Shown in pieces: positions 58,943-64,000 of a stretch of DNA of 64,000 bases (the first letter of the stretch is position 1; each line of letters starts with the position of its first letter). Below the pieces are notes generated by a model. That model was not told the DNA's origin, ran no database searches, and saw only the letters and a list, made by a program, of their open reading frames with translations. Origin of the DNA: Meloidogyne chitwoodi (Eukaryota > Nematoda > Chromadorea > Rhabditida > Meloidogynidae); NCBI GenBank assembly GCA_015183035.1, contig JACZZP010000009.1, positions 930,001 to 994,000 on the forward strand, read 5' to 3'. Position numbers and translations under genes: made by a program.

Positions 58943-61900
58943 ATGGTCAAGGACACAACTCCAATTTGGGTTTCTATACCTATAAATCTTGGAAGGTGAG
59001 GAAATTGTTTTTTTGAGTAGTGATTTTTAGACATTTTGAAAAAATTCAAAAAAAAAAAAATAATCGACTTTTTAAATTATTATCATTTAGAATTGTTTTT
59101 AAGGATTACTGACTTTGAATGGCCTGACAGCGGAAATGGTGGCACAAGCCCGTTACTCTATTCTGTTGGCGCTGCTGCAACGATTGGTGCTATGGGATTA
59201 TGGTGGATGTGGTCTTCACGTCCTTCTCCTAACCGTTTAACTCCGTTGGTTGATCCTGAATCTCAGACTCGTGAGTTGCCGGTGAGTTTGGTTTATAAAT
59301 TTATTCATAAGGATATGATGTACAAAATACGTACTTTTCAAAATTTACGTTTGTTTTTTATTCATTATCGTATCTGTATTTATAATTGCTTGTGAGTATA
59401 TTTAGTTTAAATTTGTCTTTTCAGGATGGTTCACGAATCTGTAAATATCTCAAAACGGATGCACTCATGCGCTTCATTTATCAAGATGCGACTACGCTTT
59501 ATCAAGCTATTCGTCGCGGATCCACTGTCTCTAAAAACGGTCCAATGCTCGGATATCGGTCAAAGACTTTAACTGATGAGCCTTTTGTTTGGCTTTCCTA
59601 TGATGACATCATCTCTCGAGCTAGCCGTGTTGGTCGTGCGATTCGAACTCTTGATATTCCTATTGGACAAGAATCGTTTATTGGAATTTTTGCGAAAAAC
59701 CGACCGGAATGGGTTATTGTTGAACAAGCGGCTTATTGCTTTAGCAATGTTTCAGGTTCTCTTTTTTAAATGAGTGATATTCTAGCTTTTTCCTTTTCTA
59801 CATGAGATTAAGACAATAACTTGACTACATTTTATTTTAGCCATATGGTTTTTTATAAAATGTAGAAGAGTTGAATTAAATGGGATATTTTTCTAAAAAT
59901 AAGATTACATTAATATTTTTCTTTTAGTTCCGCTTTATGAAACCCTTGGAGCAGATGCTTCGTCATTTATAATCAACCAGACGAATATCCAATTAGTGGT
60001 AAGTGTATTTATCCATTCGCAAAAAATCATTCTTAGTTTTGTGATTCTATGGATAAAGTTAAAGGACTTTTGGAGCGCAAATCTCAGTGTAACTCACTCA
60101 AGAGTATTGTTGTTATGTCGCCCGCATCCGACGAATTGACCAAAGAATTGCGGCAGTCAGCGTTAGAAAATGATGGAATTACTTTATTTAGTTTTGATGA
60201 GTTTGAGGCACTTGGTGATCTGAATGACATTGCTGACCATCCACCGACTCCTGAAGACTTGGCTACCATTTGCTACACTTCAGGGACCACAGTGAGAGTT
60301 TTTTTTTAGAAATTTGAATTTTTCAGCTTGTTGTTAAATTTAAAAATTAACAAAAAAATTTTTTTCCAAAATTTGTGTTCTATAGCATTCTTATTAGGCG
60401 CGCGTAAAATTATTTCTATTTCAGCATATAAAATATATCTCTTCTTTTTAGGGTGTGCCAAAAGGTGTAATGCTTACTCATGGGAATGTCATTGCTGATT
60501 GTACTGCTCTAGACTATTTCAAGAATGCAAGCTTGAACAGTAAAGTAATTATTTACTTTCTGAACTTAATACGATAAAAGTAATTATAGGATGTAATGAT
60601 GTCGTTCCTCCCTCTGGCTCATATGTTTGAAAGAGTTTTAGAAACGGCTATTTTTTGTGAAGGTGGGTCTGTTGGATTCTTTCGTGGTGACATTCGACTA
60701 TTGGCTGACGATATTAAAGTTCTTCGTCCAACTGTTCTTCCTGTTGTTCCGCGTGTTCTAAATCGAATTTACGACAAAGTAAGTCTTTCAAATGTTATTT
60801 ATTTTAATTTTAAGGTTATGCATGAAGCAAACAAATCTATGCTAACTCGTTTTATCTTTGATGCTGCGGTCGCAATCAAAACACGTGAAATAAACAAGTA
60901 TTTATTTTTCAATAAACTTTATACAATTTTTATAAATTTAGCTGGGTTGTTCGCAGTGACTCGTTAATTGATCAACATATCTTCAGAAAAGTTCGTGAGG
61001 GCCTTGGTGGACGTGTAAAATTAATGGTTATTCCATTTGTTATTTGATGATGTATGATTTTTTTATTTACAGGTCACAGGGTCTGCTCCTTTGTCAGAAA
61101 CCGTTTTGACTTTTATGCGTTGTGCTACAGGGGCGATTGTATGTGAAGGCTATGGTCAAACCGAATGTGTGGCTGCTGCTACAGTAACGACTTTTCCTTT
61201 GTTTATACAAACTATTTTTAAGGTTTCGATAGAAGGAGATCCAATTCCTGGCCATGTTGGTGTTCCATCTCCTTGTAACGCTATTAAGCTTGTTGATGTG
61301 CCTGAGTTAAATTATTATGCGAGAGATGGACTTGGAGAAGTTTGTGTTAAAGGAACCAACGTCTTCAAAGGATATTACAAACAGCCTGAGTTAACGAAAG
61401 AAGCCTTAGATGAAGACGGTTGGCTTCATACAGGTGACATTGGTCGATGGACTCCTCAGGGCGTGCTGAAAATTGTTGATCGAAAAAAGGTTACTAATAA
61501 TGCGTAAATTCTCTGGAAACTTTCATTATTTTGCATCATTCTATGATTCAAATTTTAGCATATCTTCAAATTGGCACAAGGCGAATATGTGGCTCCTGAG
61601 AAGATAGAACTCGTCTACATTCGCTCGAACTACGTGGCTCAATGCTTCGTTCATGGAGAAAGCCTGAAAACTTGCCTTGTTGCCGTTATCGTTCCAGACT
61701 TTGATGTTCTCCCTAATGCAGTGTCGACCGAACTTGGAATAACTGGCAAGAGCATTCAGGAATTGTGTGTAGATGAGAAAGTTAAGAAATTGATTCTGGA
61801 CGACATTATTGTACTTGGAAAGAAAGCAGGATTATCCTCATTTGAGCAGGCATTTTTTAAAACAATTTTAGATAAAATTATCGTTCAGGTTAGAGATATC

Positions 61901-62026
61901 TATCTTCACAATGAGATGTTCACTGTTGAAAATGATCTTCTTACACCTACACTAAAGAGCAAAAGGCCACAATTAAGGACACATTTCAAGTCAAAGCTTG
62001 ACAGGATGTACATGAAATTGCAATAA
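58943..62026 (+). CDS. Long-chain fatty acid-CoA ligase (ACSL)
   Basis: Activates long-chain fatty acids to acyl-CoA using ATP, at ER, mitochondrial or peroxisomal membranes. About 11 exons from ATG 58943 (MVKDTTPIWVSIPINLG) to TAA 62026 give about 680 residues, the usual ACSL length. LLYSVGAAATIGAMGLWWMW near residue 40 is the membrane anchor. Adenylation motifs in order: YTSGTT-GVPKGVMLTHGN (ATP/AMP signature), MSFLPLAHMFERV, GSAPLS, CEGYGQTEC, PGHVGVPSPCNAIKLVD, GWLHTGDIGRW, LKIVDRKK and KLAQGEYVAPEKIE with the acyl-CoA-specific region. One exon end near 61200-61222 is ambiguous, because a short intron may be read through. Same strand and 401 bp upstream of the FNTA gene. Family secure; which of the several nematode paralogs is not. 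Confidence 0.92.
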
Positions 62027-62427
62027 ATGACTTATTGAAATATATATAACAGCGAGCTAATTTCCATAATTATATTCATAATTTAATTATTGTATTAACG
62101 ACTGGACCTCTTCCTTATTATTTTGATATAATTGTATAATTATAAATTTATTGAAATATTCTCGCCTATCGACCTCTATATATTTTTTTGTTTAAAGTTT
62201 TAATATATATTATAAATATTAATGCACTCTAATATAAATAATAAAAATGCATTTTTATATATACTCTTTTGACTCAAATATGATAAATTATATTTTATAT
62301 GTATTTGTTTTTGATTTACAGCCTTCAATTAGCTATTAGAATGTTTATTGTTTGTATTTAATATTATGAGTGTGTTTTTGTTTTATTTTTTAAGATATCA
62401 GTTAAAAATAATTCTCTAAAGGAATAT
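62027..62427. other. Short intergenic spacer with acceptor
   Basis: About 400 bp between ACSL and FNTA. It ends with TTTTGTTTTATTTTTTAAG (62377-62395), a good acceptor 32 nt before the FNTA ATG, consistent with cis or trans splicing of the downstream message. Confidence 0.5.
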
Positions 62428-63731
62428 ATGACAGAAACTGCCAGTCAACAAAATAAACTCCTTTACAGAGAAAGTAAAGAATGGTGCGATGTTGAGCCAA
62501 TATACAACACTTTTGAAGAAAATTGTGCTGTAAAAATTGCCATAACTGAAGAATGTAGGTTATAATTTAATTTTTGCAAGATATTTAGATCAATTAAAAA
62601 TTTTCTTTTAGTTCGTGACGCGTTTGCTTACTTGCGGGCGATTATGAAAGCAGATGAATTGAGCATACGCGTACTTGATTTAACAAAGACTTGCATTTCT
62701 TTAAACGCGGCTAATTACAGTGTTTGGTTTGTCTTTTGGTGTAAAGTTTTAAATGTTCATTTTGAAGGTGTTATCGTCGTAAAGTTTTGCGAGCACTAGG
62801 ATTGAGTATTGAGGATGAATTAAAATATTGCGGCACAGTTATTGCTGAAAATCCCAAAAATTATCAAGTTTGGTAAGCATTCAAATGAAAATTTTTATTT
62901 TTCTCTCAAGGTATCACAGAAGAGCTATTTTGGATCAATTGGAAGAATATCGATCCGAACTTGAATTCACCACAACAAAACTAAAAGATGATTGTAAAAA
63001 TTACCATGCATGGCAACACAGGTTTCCTTCTTAATATTTAAAAAAAGTTCACATAAATGTTGCTAAAAATATTTAACTAAAATTCTCCATATACAGACAA
63101 TGGGTTGTTGAACGTTTTAATCTCTTCTCAACGAATGAATTGGACTTTGCTGATTCACATATTAATGAAGATATAAGGAATAATTCTGCATGGAATTATC
63201 GATATTTTATTTGCCTAAATTTGAGTGATCGTTTTCAGCAACCTCAATTTTTAAAGGCTGAAATTGAGTCCGAAATTTTATTGCCATTTTAATATTTTGT
63301 AAAATTTAGTTATGTTCTGAAATTTTTACGAATTTCACCTTCTAACGAAAGCGTGTGGAGTTATCTGTCTGGGTAAATTTAGTTTATTTTCTTTCATTTT
63401 TTAATAGGATTCTAATAAATGATGATTTGGGGATGGAAAGGCTTGAAATTGTTAATTTTATGCAAGAGTTGACTTCCAGAGTTCCAAGTTGCCCGTCTCC
63501 TCATTTACATCTTTTTATTATTAATTCATTTATTGAACAAATTCGAAAATGTACAAATTATAAACAAAGAAGTGAATATTCTTTAAATGCTTATCAGGTT
63601 TTCTAACTATTTTTCAAGTGAATATTTTTGTATTTTAGCATCTAAAAATTCTTGAAGAGATGGAACCAACTCGACATAGTTTCTGGCAATACTTGAAAAT
63701 GTTTATTGAAGATTTAGTTGAATCTCCTTGA
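62428..63731 (+). CDS. fnta-1: Protein farnesyl/geranylgeranyltransferase type-1 alpha subunit
   Basis: Shared alpha subunit of the cytosolic CAAX prenyltransferases that modify Ras- and Rho-type GTPases. Eight or so exons from MTETASQQNK to TGA 63731 give about 310 residues. The prenyltransferase alpha helical repeats are clear: NYSVW-CYRRKVLRALG, NYQVWYHRRAILDQLEE, NYHAWQHRQWVVERFN, NSAWNYRYFICLN and NESVWSYLSG. The N-terminal part has LTKTCISLNA after the usual linker. The Pro-rich N-terminal extension of vertebrate FNTA is absent. Start at 62428 lies just after an acceptor. Same strand as ACSL upstream and a further ORF 199 bp downstream, so polycistronic transcription is possible. Family secure. 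Confidence 0.92.
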
Positions 63732-63929
63732 CTTGAAGATTTAAATATGTTCTTAAAAATATGAAAATTTAAGAAAAATTTTTCCAAATGTTTATCTATA
63801 ATAATTTTGATGTTTTACATATTTAATAAATTATTTTATTATTTTCAGTTTCATTTTGATAAAAAAATAGAGTTTTTCGATAATTTTGATATTTATTTGA
63901 TTTCATAAATTAAATTTTGAGCCAAGAAG

Positions 63930-64000
63930 ATGAATGATTGTAAAACCTGTACGACTTGTTTTAAGGAAAATGAATCACTTAATGTTTGCTTTACTATTTG
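63930..64000 (+). CDS. 5' end of a cysteine-rich ORF, cut by window end
   Basis: An ATG at 63930 opens MNDCKTCTTCFKENESLNVC, with a C-x2-C-x2-C run suggesting a zinc-binding or cysteine-rich protein. The frame continues to the window edge. It is 199 bp downstream of the FNTA stop on the same strand. Only about 23 codons are seen, so the call is weak. Confidence 0.3.
   Translation, partial: MNDCKTCTTCFKENESLNVCFTI

Noticed and set aside
1..64000. tRNA, rRNA, CRISPR arrays, telomeric repeats
   Set aside because: No B-box-like GGTTCGAATCC with matching arms, no rRNA cores, no regular spaced repeats and no TTAGGC arrays were seen by eye. A covariance scan was not possible here.

Overview
The window looks like nuclear DNA of a nematode, most probably a plant-parasitic tylenchid such as Meloidogyne. 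Intergenic and intronic DNA is extremely A+T rich. Genes are split by many tiny introns, often 30-60 nt, with GT..AG borders and mostly one GC donor. Nematode-typical families are present: a TTBK-like CK1 kinase, a ShKT-cysteine protein, a Cys-loop channel and an NPY-like GPCR. The genus is an inference from composition and gene style. No spliced-leader, rRNA or tRNA gene was recognised to confirm it.

Layout. 1-526 is the 3' part of 60S ribosomal protein L12 (+). 4008-6053 is an unrecognised serine/asparagine-rich protein (+). 6752-8046 is a soluble inorganic pyrophosphatase (-), and 9509-10543 a secreted EGF-like protein (-). 13778-15547 is the Polycomb WD40 protein EED/MES-6 (-). A decayed Merlin DNA transposon (15745-16501, perfect 8-bp target duplication) separates it from the C-terminal half of Integrator subunit 7 (+). 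Next come an FGD/EXC-5-type RhoGEF-PH-FYVE protein (18907-22944, +), two small orphan genes, and a TTBK-like kinase (28950-30171, +) whose promoter carries an inverted copy of part of the gene.

A Mn-type cation diffusion facilitator (31049-35258, +) carries a complete 2,000-bp mariner transposon in its last tiny intron. The element has 355-bp terminal inverted repeats and an uninterrupted D,D34D transposase. On the minus strand follow OSCP1 (35742-37793, with a MITE-like element in its last intron) and a Cys-loop ligand-gated channel (38114-39894). Then come an NPY/NPF-receptor-like GPCR (+), a four-TM protein (-), a small type I membrane protein (-), a ShKT-cysteine secreted protein (+), a LIM-domain protein (+), an SH2-like protein (-) and a second four-TM protein (-). 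The right end holds a long-chain acyl-CoA synthetase (+), the farnesyl/geranylgeranyltransferase alpha subunit (+) and the first codons of another gene.

Most neighbours are unrelated housekeeping, signalling and membrane genes, so no single pathway joins them. The three same-strand genes at the right end are close enough to be an operon with trans-splicing, but this is not shown. The most notable content is mobile DNA inside or beside genes: mariner in the CDF intron, Merlin next to a headless INTS7, a MITE in OSCP1, a fold-back near 45.6 kb and the inverted kinase duplication. I found no clearly new multi-gene system. The strongest leads are the intron-resident long-TIR mariner, the Merlin/INTS7 junction and the mirrored promoter of the kinase.
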